56,454 nucleotides of DNA from Gammaproteobacteria bacterium. Lineage in GTDB: Bacteria > Pseudomonadota > Gammaproteobacteria > JABCZS01. A program made the position numbers and the translations under genes. Below the pieces are notes generated by a model that did no database searches, had not been told where the DNA came from, and saw only the letters and a list, made by a program, of their open reading frames with translations. How positions within the stretch are numbered: position 1 is the first letter of the stretch; every line of letters starts with the position of its first letter. This document shows positions 33,516-42,930 of this stretch, piece by piece. The stretch covers positions 1 through 56,454 of the forward strand of contig JABCZS010000012.1 of the NCBI GenBank assembly GCA_013289605.1, read 5' to 3'.

Positions 33516-35624
33516 TTGGCATTCAATGATCTTAAGTCCACGTTGAACCAGTATTTAACGGCGGATACCATTAAACAAATTGAGGCGGCCTATCAAGTGG
33601 CGCAGGCCGCTCATATCAATCAAAAACGTTATTCTGGCGAACCCTATATCACGCATCCTGTCGCCGTGGCGCATATTTTAGCGCAGATGCGCATGGATCC
33701 TGAAAGCATTATGGGTGCGCTGTTGCACGATGTCATCGAGGACACCACGCTCACTAAAGAAGATCTTTGTGCAGCTTTTGGACCTAATGTGGCTGAACTT
33801 GTAGATGGCGTGAGTAAGTTAGCACGACTGCCGTTTGAAGATCGTGCCGTGGCGCAAGCCGAGAATTTTCGCAAAATGCTCCTCGCTATGGTGCAAGATA
33901 TCCGAGTGGTCATTATTAAACTTGCGGATCGGTTGCATAATATGCGCACGTTAGGCGTGCTCCCGCCAGAAAAAAAGCGTCGGATTGCGCGCGAGACCCT
34001 AGAGATTTATGCCCCAATTGCCAACCGTTTAGGTATGCACCATTTTTATGTGGAACTGGAGGATTTAGGCTTTGCAGCGCTTAATCCTCTGCGTTATGCC
34101 TTGCTTAAACGTGCCGTGCAACGGGCAAGACTCAATCGCAAGGAAATGGTCAAAGCCGTAGAAGAGGCCATCGCAAAAGTCTTACACGAGGCGAAAGTAG
34201 AACAGCTTCATATTGAAAGTAGGCAAAAACATATTTATAGCATTTACAAAAAAATGCGGAAAAAGCATTTATCCTTTAACGATATTATGGATGTGTATGC
34301 GTTTCGTATTGTCGTCCCGACAGTAGATGAATGTTACCGTAGCTTAGGCATTATTCATCGTTTATATAAACCCGTGCCTGGACGTTTCAAAGATTACATC
34401 GCGATCCCCAAAACCAATAGCTATCAATCCCTACATACGACTTTATTTGGCCCGCAAGGCATACCGATAGAAGTACAACTGCGCACCTTCGAGATGCATA
34501 AAGTGGCTGAAAGCGGCATAGCGGCCCATTGGTTGTATAAATCGCCGGATGGGAGCTTTGATAAAGTGCAAGCAAGAACGCGAGCTTGGTTGCAAACCCT
34601 ATTGGAGATCCAACATGAAACCGGCAGTTCCCTGGAGTTTATTGAGAATGTAAAAATCGATTTATTTCCTGATGAGGTGTATGTCTTTACGCCTAAGGGC
34701 GATATTATGGAATTACCCGCGCGCTCAACGCCGGTTGATTTTGCCTATGCGGTCCATACCGATATGGGGAATCATTGTGTCGCGGCGCGCGTCAATCGGC
34801 ATTTAGCGCCGCTGTCTACGCCACTTAATAATGGCCAGACGGTAGAAATCATCATGGATATGAAAGCCCATCCCAATTCGGCATGGCTGGATTTTGTAAA
34901 AAGTGGGAAAGCGCGCAGCAGCATCCGGAATTATTTAAAAGAGCAAAAACAAAGTGAAATGATAGCCTTAGGAGAGCGCTTACTGCATGCCGCTTTAGAC
35001 AGTTTATTTACGTCCCATGATTTATCCCCTGAAATCGCCGATAAATTTTTACAAACAGTGGGTTTAGCTTCACTCCCAGAACTGTATGAATCCATAGGTC
35101 GCGGCGAGCGTAATAATTTAATTGTCGCCAGAGCTTTGGTGCATGTTTTTGATGCGCAAGCGCCTTATTTAGAAGAAAAAAGGGAGAGTACTTTATCGAT
35201 AAAAGGAACCGAAGGGGTATTAATTAAATTTGCCCGCTGTTGTTGGCCTATCCCGGGTGATCCGATAGTGGGTGTATTACTGCCGGATGAAGGCTTAATC
35301 ATCCATGCAGAACTATGTAAAAAAATTACCGATCCGCGCACCCGCTCGCACCTTATTCGTGTGCAATGGGAGAAGGATGTCGCAGGCGAATATCTGGCAC
35401 GCCTGGATGTGGAATTGAAAAATGAGCGTGGGGTATTGGCTCAGCTCTCGTATGCCATAGCCAGTACCGGCGCAGATATTGAAAGGATCCACAGTGATAA
35501 TATTGATATCAGTTATGCCAGCATTACGCTCATCATCGGCGTACGGGACCGGGTGCACCTGGCGCAAATCGTCCGCAATCTGCGTAGAATTAAAGCCGTG
35601 CTTAAAATAACGCGTGTGCATTAA
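33516..35624 (+). CDS. spoT: Bifunctional (p)ppGpp synthetase/hydrolase SpoT
   Basis: The 702-aa length equals E. coli SpoT. The N-terminal HD hydrolase domain is intact (YITHPVAVAHILAQM, ALLHDVIEDT, IKLADRLHNMRTLG). The synthetase domain has VYAFRIVVPTVDECY and RFKDYIAIPKTNSYQSLHTT. A TGS domain (DEVYVFTPKGDIMELP) and a C-terminal ACT domain (VELKNERGVLAQLSYAIAS) follow. The start is a TTG with AGAGG upstream; no better ATG exists nearby. Both activities appear to be possible from the residues seen. Confidence 0.96.
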   Translation: MAFNDLKSTLNQYLTADTIKQIEAAYQVAQAAHINQKRYSGEPYITHPVAVAHILAQMRMDPESIMGALLHDVIEDTTLTKEDLCAAFGPNVAELVDGVSKLARLPFEDRAVAQAENFRKMLLAMVQDIRVVIIKLADRLHNMRTLGVLPPEKKRRIARETLEIYAPIANRLGMHHFYVELEDLGFAALNPLRYALLKRAVQRARLNRKEMVKAVEEAIAKVLHEAKVEQLHIESRQKHIYSIYKKMRKKHLSFNDIMDVYAFRIVVPTVDECYRSLGIIHRLYKPVPGRFKDYIAIPKTNSYQSLHTTLFGPQGIPIEVQLRTFEMHKVAESGIAAHWLYKSPDGSFDKVQARTRAWLQTLLEIQHETGSSLEFIENVKIDLFPDEVYVFTPKGDIMELPARSTPVDFAYAVHTDMGNHCVAARVNRHLAPLSTPLNNGQTVEIIMDMKAHPNSAWLDFVKSGKARSSIRNYLKEQKQSEMIALGERLLHAALDSLFTSHDLSPEIADKFLQTVGLASLPELYESIGRGERNNLIVARALVHVFDAQAPYLEEKRESTLSIKGTEGVLIKFARCCWPIPGDPIVGVLLPDEGLIIHAELCKKITDPRTRSHLIRVQWEKDVAGEYLARLDVELKNERGVLAQLSYAIASTGADIERIHSDNIDISYASITLIIGVRDRVHLAQIVRNLRRIKAVLKITRVH

Positions 35625-35698
35625 CCCATAGCCGCACCATTTGCTAATTAACAAAAAAACAGCTATTTTTAAGCTATCTGTATAATTTAAATAAAAAA

Positions 35699-36655
35699 AT
35701 GAACCACGCGCTCCCCAAAATAGTATTTTTGATACTCACTTTTTTTGTCAGTGTGGCTTTTGCGGCATCTTCCAAAGACGTTAATTTCCTACATGATGCT
35801 GCGCTGCGCGGGGATCCTGAAGCGCAAGCCGCCCTAGGCGATGTTTATGCACGGGGTGAATTGCGGACGCTAGACTGGGCCATGGCTAAACGTTGGTATG
35901 AAGCGGGCGCCAATAATAACAATACCTATTCACAATATATGTTAGGTCTGATTTATCAATTGGGACTCACTGGCCCGAGTGACGCGGCATTGGCTAATAC
36001 CTGGTATTTACGTGCCGACAGTCATAAAAATAGTCCGCGTGCAAAACGCCTAGTGGCCCAATTTTTTGCCGATTATGACAATCCGCATTATAACCCTGAG
36101 CAAGCCTTTCGTTGGTATGAAGCTGCTGCAAATGCCGGTGATGTAGAAGCCCAAGATTATATGGGTGATATTTACTTAGAAGGCAAATGGGTGATGCCCG
36201 ATGTGCTCAGCGCAGTGAAATGGTACGGTAAAGCGGCGGCGCAACGATCCGCTTATGCCCAATACAGTTTAGGGCAATTATTTTTTAATGGGGATCCCAC
36301 GTTTCCACAAGACTATGAGCAAGCCGTGGGTTGGTTTTATCAGGCCGCGATGCAATGTTTTGTCGCCGCACAATACATGATGGGCGATCTATATTATACC
36401 GGGCTAGGGGTGAAGCAAAGTAATATTCAGGCCTACGCCTGGTGGGCGTTAGTGAAACAAGTGAGCGCCTATCCGTCTATTCAGACCTCATTAGATAAAG
36501 TGACGAAAAAAATGTCTGCAGAAGAATTGCAGCTGGCCAATCGGTTAGCGAATGAATATAAACGCGATTATGGTTCTTATTGCAACGCAAAAGAAAATCC
36601 CTATCTTGCAGAATATGTGTCGCGGAAAAATGCTGAACTTTATAAGGATAAGTAG
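35699..36655 (+). CDS. Secreted Sel1-repeat protein, 318 aa
   Basis: It has a signal peptide (PKIVFLILTFFVSVAFAASS, cleaved near residue 23). About six Sel1-like repeats follow, with the pattern A..G.(A/P)EAQ..LG..Y..G......A..WY..AA (for example AGDVEAQDYMGDIYLEGKW and AYAQYSLGQLFFNGDP). Sel1 solenoids bind other proteins. A TATAAT hexamer (35681-35686) lies just upstream of the ATG. Periplasmic location is inferred; in host-associated bacteria such proteins often take part in host contact, but nothing here proves it. Confidence 0.85.
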   Translation: MNHALPKIVFLILTFFVSVAFAASSKDVNFLHDAALRGDPEAQAALGDVYARGELRTLDWAMAKRWYEAGANNNNTYSQYMLGLIYQLGLTGPSDAALANTWYLRADSHKNSPRAKRLVAQFFADYDNPHYNPEQAFRWYEAAANAGDVEAQDYMGDIYLEGKWVMPDVLSAVKWYGKAAAQRSAYAQYSLGQLFFNGDPTFPQDYEQAVGWFYQAAMQCFVAAQYMMGDLYYTGLGVKQSNIQAYAWWALVKQVSAYPSIQTSLDKVTKKMSAEELQLANRLANEYKRDYGSYCNAKENPYLAEYVSRKNAELYKDK

Positions 36656-36695
36656 GCCTCTACTTCAATTGCGAATTTGGCTCCGGACGTCGATG

Positions 36696-37320
36696 AAGTC
36701 TTGCCCCCTTTGTAAAGGGGGCCGACGTTTCGGCGGGGGGATTTTTAGATGTTTGACGTGCATCAACCATCGCTAAAATCCCCCCGGCCGAAACGGCCGA
36801 CCCCCTTTACAAAGGGGGCAAGCCTATCTCCCTCCCCGCTACTACGGCCGATTCCAAAAGACAGATCACACCGCACTATACTGCACTTTCTCTTTCAATC
36901 AGCGCGCGAAAGGGCTTGCCCCCTTTGTAAAGGGGGCCGACGTTTCGTCGGGGGGATTTTTAGATGTTTGACGTGCATCAACCATCGCTAAAATCCCCCC
37001 GGCCGAAACGGCCGACCCCCTTTACAAAGGGGGCAAGCCTATCTCCCTCCTCGCTACTACGGCCGATTCCAAAGGGCAGATCACACCGCACTATACTGCA
37101 CCTTCTCTTTCAATCAGCGCGCGAAAGGGCTTGCCCCCTTTGTAAAGGGGGCCGACGTTTCGGCGGGGGGATTTTTAGATGTTTGACGTACATCAACCAT
37201 CGCTAAAATCCCCCCGGCCGAAACGGCCGACCCCCTTTACAAAGGGGGCAAGCCTATCTCCCTCCTCGCTACTACGGCCGATTCCAAAGGGCAGATCACA
37301 CCGCACTATACTGCACCTTC
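36696..37320. repeat. 215-bp tandem array including copies of the recG 3' end
   Basis: The sequence ATGTTTGACGT recurs at 36749, 36964 and 37179, so the period is 215 bp. Each unit holds two facing two-hairpin elements plus a segment (for example ~36871-36903) that matches the last ~35 bp of the recG gene, including its stop codon. The third unit runs into the true recG end. It fills the gap between the Sel1 gene and recG; open frames in it are repeat artefacts. Confidence 0.93.
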
Positions 37321-39377
37321 TCTTTTAACCAGCGCGCGATAAGTGGGGCGATGAATTCTGGATGATCTTTTAATAGCTGCTCTGCAAGTTCGGTAACGCG
37401 TGCCATTAAACCGTGATCTCGAGTTAATTGTAATACCTTGAAATTAAGCTCCCCACTCTGGCGTGTGCCCAAAAACTCACCGCTGCCACGCAGTTTTAAA
37501 TCATGTTCGGCAATTTTAAACCCATCACAGGTTTTCCGTAGAATATCTAAGCGTGCTTTGGCATGCCAAGACAATGGTGCGCGATACATCAATATGCAGT
37601 GGCTCGCTTGGGTTCCCCGTCCGACTCTGCCGCGCAATTGATGCAATTGCGCAAGCCCTAAACGCTCTGCATTTTCAATAATCATTAAACTCGCATTGGG
37701 GACATCGACTCCGACTTCTATTACCGTGGTTGCGACCAATAAATGCAACTCTCCACTTTTAAACGCATCCATGATCGCTTGCTTTTCGATAGTTTTTAAT
37801 TGTCCGTGCACGAGCCCTATCTTAAATTCAGGCAATTGCGTTTGCAGCAAGTCATAGGTTGCGATCGCAGCTTGAGAAGTCAGTAGTTCGGATTCATCAA
37901 TCAGCGTACATATCCAATACGCTTGTTGTTTAGAGGCAATAAATTCCCGCACTTTAGCAATAATATCATTGCGTCGTGAATTTGCTAATGCAACCGTCGT
38001 AATCGGTTTACGGTGCGGGGGTAATTCATCCAGCACAGAATAATCTAAGTCGGCATAAAAAGTCATGGCCAGTGTGCGCGGAATCGGTGTTGCCGTCATA
38101 ATTAGCTGATGCGCATAGCCTACCGCCTGAGCGCTTTTGGCTTGCAGCTGCAAGCGCTGCTTAACACCGAATCGGTGTTGCTCATCAATAATGACTAAGC
38201 CTAATTGCTGAAACTCCACCGCCTCTTGAATCAGCGCATGCGTACCGATCACTACTTGCGCATCCCCAGTTTTTATTTGTTGATACACGGCTTGTTTTTG
38301 TTTTGCAGGCATACGGCTGTGCAATACCACGATGTTAATCGATAACACAGAAAAATAACGCGCTAAAGTTAAGCCATGTTGCGTGGCCAATAGTTCAGTT
38401 GGCACCATGAGTGCGGTTTGATAACCTTGACTGATAGCCGCAAGCATGCTGCCTGCGGCCACTAAGGTTTTTCCTGATCCCACATCGCCTTGTAATAAGC
38501 GCAGCATCGGTATCCCCAGCTTAAAATCTGCAAAAATTTCTTGTAACACCCGGAGTTGTGCCTGAGTGGGCGTAAACGGTAAGTGCTGATAAAATTTTTC
38601 CAAGATAGCCGGGTCGCACTGTAATACGGGTGCGACTAGCGTTTTTATCTGCTGCTTTGCTAACCGTAAACTTAAATGATGGGCCAAAAGTTCTTCTAGA
38701 CTTAAACGTTGTTGCGCAGGATGACTGCCGGCCTCCAATAATGCGAGATCTGCATTTTGCGGCGGGTGATGACAATAATTTAGCGCATCGACTAGCGTAT
38801 ACCCTGATGAAGCAGTCGCGGGTAGGTAGTCCATCAGGAGCGAGTCGTTTACTAATTTTAAAGCCTGGGCCATTAAATTGTGCCAGGTTTTTTGTGAGAT
38901 CCCCTCGGTTGAGGGATAAACCGGGGTTAGGGTTTGCACAACGGTTTCTGGGGTAGGCGCGGTCATCTTTTCATATTCAGGATGCACCATTTGCAGCCGA
39001 TTGGCAAAAAAACTGACCTCACCAAAACAGCGTAAACGCGTACCCGTAGGCAAATGTTGCCGCAGCGGGGTAGAGAAATGAAATAAACTCATATAAAGAT
39101 AGCCTGAGCGGTCGGCAAGCTCAATTTCCAGGCGCCGACGTTTGCCCAATACCAATTGTTGTTTCACCACTTCGGCTTCAATGGTGGCAAACATGCCGGG
39201 GACTAATTCTGCGATAGCGTAGGTACGCGTGCGATCCTGATAGCAGCGGGGCAAATGAAACAATAAATCACTCACCGTATACAAGGACAAGCGCTCTAAT
39301 TTAGCCGCGAGCTGAGTCCCCACGCCTTTTAAGTGCGTGAGCGGCAGGGCCAGGGGATCATGATTTTTAGTTGCCAT
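37296..39377 (-). CDS. recG: ATP-dependent DNA helicase RecG
   Basis: RecG remodels stalled forks and Holliday junctions. The ATG at 39377 (MATKNHDPLALPLTHLKGVG) gives 693 aa, the same as E. coli RecG; a longer in-frame extension is hydrophobic and unlikely. The wedge/OB domain is N-terminal. Helicase motifs are LLQGDVGSGKTLVA (I), IIDEQHRFGVKQR (II), MTATPIPRTLA (III), and QLRGRVGRGTQASHC (VI). Its last ~35 bp have been copied into the adjoining tandem array. Confidence 0.98.
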   Translation of the reverse strand: MATKNHDPLALPLTHLKGVGTQLAAKLERLSLYTVSDLLFHLPRCYQDRTRTYAIAELVPGMFATIEAEVVKQQLVLGKRRRLEIELADRSGYLYMSLFHFSTPLRQHLPTGTRLRCFGEVSFFANRLQMVHPEYEKMTAPTPETVVQTLTPVYPSTEGISQKTWHNLMAQALKLVNDSLLMDYLPATASSGYTLVDALNYCHHPPQNADLALLEAGSHPAQQRLSLEELLAHHLSLRLAKQQIKTLVAPVLQCDPAILEKFYQHLPFTPTQAQLRVLQEIFADFKLGIPMLRLLQGDVGSGKTLVAAGSMLAAISQGYQTALMVPTELLATQHGLTLARYFSVLSINIVVLHSRMPAKQKQAVYQQIKTGDAQVVIGTHALIQEAVEFQQLGLVIIDEQHRFGVKQRLQLQAKSAQAVGYAHQLIMTATPIPRTLAMTFYADLDYSVLDELPPHRKPITTVALANSRRNDIIAKVREFIASKQQAYWICTLIDESELLTSQAAIATYDLLQTQLPEFKIGLVHGQLKTIEKQAIMDAFKSGELHLLVATTVIEVGVDVPNASLMIIENAERLGLAQLHQLRGRVGRGTQASHCILMYRAPLSWHAKARLDILRKTCDGFKIAEHDLKLRGSGEFLGTRQSGELNFKVLQLTRDHGLMARVTELAEQLLKDHPEFIAPLIARWLKEKVQYSAV

Positions 39378-39379
39378 AC

Positions 39380-39410
39380 TTGTTATCATATAGAAATTTT
39401 GTTGTATACT
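39380..39410 (+). promoter_or_regulatory. Probable promoter of the methyltransferase-astA-astD operon
   Basis: TTGTTA (39380-39385) is followed by TGTATACT at 39403-39410, giving 17 or 19 bp of spacing depending on which hexamer is read. It lies 31 bp before the methyltransferase ATG, in the short gap divergent from recG. Confidence 0.5.
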
Positions 39411-39440
39411 TAATTTCAGATTAAAAAAGTCGATAAAAAA

Positions 39441-40202
39441 ATGCCAGTATACCATTACGATGAACAAGCCTTGAATTTATTAGCGACCCTTTTTTCGCCA
39501 GGATTTATTCATTTGGGGAGCAAAGCATGGGTCGAAAGTTTGGGTCAAGAATTCGATTTAACGGGGAAAAAAGTCTTGGATTTTGGCAGTGGCGCAGGCG
39601 GCCCCGTCTGCTATTTGGCAAGAAACGAGGTGCAAATCACGGGCGTAGAAGTGTCCGATTTTTTGCTCGCTAAAAGCAAAGCGCTAGCGACGCAATTGAA
39701 TTTAAGTGGACGCGTTGAATTTTTGCCCCTAATCGGTGAAACGCTCCCCGCACATAATAAATTTGATCTAATTATGTCGATTAATGGGCTGAGCCGTTAT
39801 AAAGACAAAAATCATTGGTTCGTAGAATTTAATCGCATGTTGCGCGGCAGCGGCACATTGATGCTCATGGACTGGTTTCATAAAACCGAAGATTATAGTG
39901 CGCAAATGCAAGCTTTTCTGCAATTTTCCGATGAGATTGTTTATTTGGCCTCTGCACAAGATTATTTACAACTGCTAGAAAAAAACAAATTTAATTATGT
40001 GAATTTTAAAGACACCACTAAACTCATGCGCAGTCAGTGTGACGAAACCATACTTTTAATGAAAACAGAACATCAAGAAACGCTAGTGACGCATTTTGGC
40101 GCAGAATATTATGAATGGTGGCTTGAATACTGGCAATTACTCTATGCCGCCCTACAAACCGGGGATTTGATCACCGGTTACGTGCGAGGTGTTAAAAGTT
40201 AA
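39441..40202 (+). CDS. Class I SAM-dependent methyltransferase, 253 aa
   Basis: SAM-binding motif I is VLDFGSGAGGPVCYLA (residues ~45-60), followed by an acidic residue in GVEVSDFLLAKSKALA, motif II/III around FDLIMSINGLSRY, and RMLRGSGTLMLMDWF. It resembles Methyltransf_11-type small-molecule methyltransferases. The substrate cannot be read from sequence. Its stop shares bases with the astA start (TAATG), so it is tightly linked to arginine-succinylation genes, which is not the usual ast operon content. Confidence 0.85.
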   Translation: MPVYHYDEQALNLLATLFSPGFIHLGSKAWVESLGQEFDLTGKKVLDFGSGAGGPVCYLARNEVQITGVEVSDFLLAKSKALATQLNLSGRVEFLPLIGETLPAHNKFDLIMSINGLSRYKDKNHWFVEFNRMLRGSGTLMLMDWFHKTEDYSAQMQAFLQFSDEIVYLASAQDYLQLLEKNKFNYVNFKDTTKLMRSQCDETILLMKTEHQETLVTHFGAEYYEWWLEYWQLLYAALQTGDLITGYVRGVKS

Positions 40203-41221
40203 TGGCTACATCGATAGTGATCCGTCAATGTGAGGAAAACGATCTCGCGGATCTACTTGACATCGCGCAGCACATTGGGTTTGGTTTGACGCACTTATTA
40301 CCTAATGCTACGGCGTTGGCAGAAAAAATTGAACTGGCGCAACGCAGCTTTGCAAAAAAAATTGATGCACTGAATAACGAGCTTTATCTTTTTGTGATGG
40401 AAGATACGGCTTCAAAAAAAGTAATCGGTTGTTCAGGGATTATTACTCAAGTCGGCGATGTGCAACCATATTATAATTATAAAATTATTCATCATATCCA
40501 AAGTAGTGATGAACTTGGGATTGCACACAAAAACAGCGTATTACAATTATCCAATGATTATCAAGGGTTAAGCGAACTTGGCATGTTGGCACTCCAAGAA
40601 CAGTACCACGGCTTACATCTAGGCACGTTTTTATCGCGGGTGCGCTTTTTATATTTAGTGGATAACCCGCAGCGTGTGACGGCTAAAATCATTGCCCAAA
40701 TGCGCGGTATCATTGATAACACCGGTGAGTGTGTGTTTTGGCAAGGGGTCGGGCAAAAATTTATAGACTTACCTTTTTTAGAAGTGGATCAGCGGATAGC
40801 ACAAGGACATGGGCATTTTGTCGCAGAATTATTACCCGATACGCCCATTGCAGTAGCGCTACTGCCTGATCTGGTGCAAGCCGTTATAGGTAAAACACAC
40901 CCTGAGACGGTGCCTGATCTCGTTTTATTAACTAAGGAAGGGTTTACCTTTGAGAATTATATTAATATTTTTGAAGGCGGCCCGTGTTTAGAATTATACC
41001 TTAAAGAAAGTGCGACGGTACGCAATGCGCATCGGGTACGCATTGCGGCAATTGTGCCTCAATTAAGCGGTCCTGCGTATATGATCGCAACCCTCGAGAA
41101 AAAATTTCGTGCCTGTTTAGGTGAGGTGGTTTTTCAAGACGAGGAATCGATTACCCTCACCACACACACCGCACAATTACTCAATGTTAACATCGGAGAT
41201 ACCGTGAGGATCAGCTTATGA
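40202..41221 (+). CDS. astA: Arginine N-succinyltransferase
   Basis: AstA moves succinyl from succinyl-CoA to the alpha-amino group of arginine, the first step of the AST pathway. The 339-aa protein (family about 344) shows the start IRQCEENDLADLLDIA, GFGLTHLLPN, and the GNAT-like ELGMLALQEQYHGLHLGTFL segment. It overlaps the methyltransferase stop upstream and astD downstream (ATGA). Confidence 0.93.
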   Translation: MATSIVIRQCEENDLADLLDIAQHIGFGLTHLLPNATALAEKIELAQRSFAKKIDALNNELYLFVMEDTASKKVIGCSGIITQVGDVQPYYNYKIIHHIQSSDELGIAHKNSVLQLSNDYQGLSELGMLALQEQYHGLHLGTFLSRVRFLYLVDNPQRVTAKIIAQMRGIIDNTGECVFWQGVGQKFIDLPFLEVDQRIAQGHGHFVAELLPDTPIAVALLPDLVQAVIGKTHPETVPDLVLLTKEGFTFENYINIFEGGPCLELYLKESATVRNAHRVRIAAIVPQLSGPAYMIATLEKKFRACLGEVVFQDEESITLTTHTAQLLNVNIGDTVRISL

Positions 41222-42675
41222 TATTTATTAATGGCCAATGGCAACCCGGACGCGGCGCAGCATTCACCTCGATTAATCCTTCGGATCAAAAAATAATTTG
41301 GCAAGGGGAAGCGGCCAATGAAGTGGATGTCCATCAAGCCGTGAGTGCCGCTAGTAAAGCATTTTTTGCGTGGTCGATTACATTGCTTGCTGAGCGCATC
41401 GATAGGTTAAAAAAAATGCAAGCGTTGATTAAAGAAAATGCGCCTGCTTTAGCGCAATGCTTTAGTCAAGAAACGGGTAAAACCTTGTGGGAGTGCGAGA
41501 TGGAAGCACAAAGCATGGTTACAAAATTTGATATTTCGTTTGAAGCATATCAGCAGCGCAGTGGCGAAGTTAAAAAAAATATCGACACGTATCAGTTGCA
41601 TGTGCGTCATCGTCCCCTCGGTGTATTAGCTATTTTTGTGCCATTTAATTTCCCAGGACATTTGTTTAATACCCATGTGGTACCTGCTCTTCTGGCAGGC
41701 AATACGGTGGTGATTAAGCCGAGTGAGCAAACCCCAAAATCAGCCCAATTGATTATCAAGCTGTGGCAAAAAGTAGGCTTGCCTGATGGGGTGATTAATT
41801 TAGTGCAGGGCGCGGGAGAAACAGGCCTAGCCTTGGCCAGTCATACCGATTTAGCGGGGATTTGTTTTACCGGTAGTTTTAAAGTGGGTCAATTATTACA
41901 CCGGCAATTAGCCGGGCAAACCGATAAAATGTTGGTGTTAGAGATGGGCGGAAATAATCCGCTGATTGTTGCAGACGTTGAAGATCTCGACCTTGCAGTA
42001 TTAACCATCATTCAATCAAGTTTTATTAGTGCAGGTCAAAGGTGTACCTGTACCCGCCGATTAATTGTGATAGAAAATGAATTAAGTGACCGCTTAATTG
42101 AAAAATTAACAGAAAAAGTAAAACGCATTCGTGTGAATTATCCGAACACCACGCCGCAACCTTTTATGGGCCCGGTGATTTCTGCGACAGCAGGAGTGCA
42201 GGTGCTGGCACAACAACATGCGCTACAAAAGTTAGGCGGACGTAGTTTATTAATAACTCAAGCCTTAGATTCAGGTAATCCTGCTTTACTTGCGCCAGGG
42301 CTGATTGATATGACCGGCATTAACGCACCCGATGAAGAAATATTTGGACCGTTATTACAAATTTTCCGGGTAAAAGATTTAGACGCCGCCATTCAACTTG
42401 CAAATAATACCCAATATGGCTTAACGGCTGGGATTTTAAGTGATGACAGTGTAAGTTATGAAACCTTTTTTAATCGCGCACGGGCCGGGACGGTGAATTG
42501 GAATCGCCCCACCACGGGGATCAGCGGCATTGCACCGTTCGGGGGTTTAGGCCACAGCGGAAACTTTCGCCCGACAGGTTATTATGCCGCAGATTATTGC
42601 GTATATCCGGTAACCAGTTTAGAAAGCACCCGCTTGCAAAGCAACGCGCATTTACCGCCGGGGTTGGAGGATTAG
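41218..42675 (+). CDS. astD: N-succinylglutamate 5-semialdehyde dehydrogenase
   Basis: AstD oxidises succinylglutamate semialdehyde to succinylglutamate with NAD, the fourth AST step. The 485-aa aldehyde dehydrogenase has PFNFPGHLFNTHVVPALLAG, the active-site Glu in VLEMGGNNPL (near residue 240), and the catalytic Cys in SAGQRCTCTRRL (near 275). The C-terminal ISGIAPFGGLGHSGN agrees with AstD. It is translationally coupled to astA. astB, astC and astE are not in the window. Confidence 0.93.
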   Translation: MIFINGQWQPGRGAAFTSINPSDQKIIWQGEAANEVDVHQAVSAASKAFFAWSITLLAERIDRLKKMQALIKENAPALAQCFSQETGKTLWECEMEAQSMVTKFDISFEAYQQRSGEVKKNIDTYQLHVRHRPLGVLAIFVPFNFPGHLFNTHVVPALLAGNTVVIKPSEQTPKSAQLIIKLWQKVGLPDGVINLVQGAGETGLALASHTDLAGICFTGSFKVGQLLHRQLAGQTDKMLVLEMGGNNPLIVADVEDLDLAVLTIIQSSFISAGQRCTCTRRLIVIENELSDRLIEKLTEKVKRIRVNYPNTTPQPFMGPVISATAGVQVLAQQHALQKLGGRSLLITQALDSGNPALLAPGLIDMTGINAPDEEIFGPLLQIFRVKDLDAAIQLANNTQYGLTAGILSDDSVSYETFFNRARAGTVNWNRPTTGISGIAPFGGLGHSGNFRPTGYYAADYCVYPVTSLESTRLQSNAHLPPGLED

Positions 42676-42706
42676 GGGTGGGCTCATTCTGCGGACAAAG
42701 ATCGCT

Positions 42707-42893
42707 AAAATCCCCCCGGCCGAAGCGTCCGGCCCCCTTTACAAAGGGGGCAAGCTCCTCTCTTTACAACGTTGGCACAATCACAGATTTTTGAAGTTAA
42801 CATTTCCCCTTGTAAGGGCTAACATACCCAATGTCAACGGAGAACTTGCCCCCTTTGTAAAGGGGGCCGGACGTTTCGTCCGGGGGGATTTTA
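42707..42893. repeat. Facing pair of two-hairpin REP-like elements
   Basis: Two inverted copies lie at 42707-42754 and 42845-42893. The right copy has a perfect CCGGACG-TTT-CGTCCGG hairpin; the left copy has mismatched arms (CCGGCCGAAGCGTCCGG). They separate the convergent astD and traT-like genes and may act as a two-way terminator. No gene is seen between them. Confidence 0.9.
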
Positions 42894-42930
42894 CGATCTA
42901 CAATTTACAACTGTAGCTAAACAACTGCAC

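Noticed and set aside
36696-37320. Possible CRISPR array at the repeats near recG (also considered at 2151-2590 and 3971-4060)
   Set aside because: The whole 215-bp or 210-bp unit repeats, so there are no distinct spacers; the 9-bp array has no spacers at all. No cas genes are in the window.
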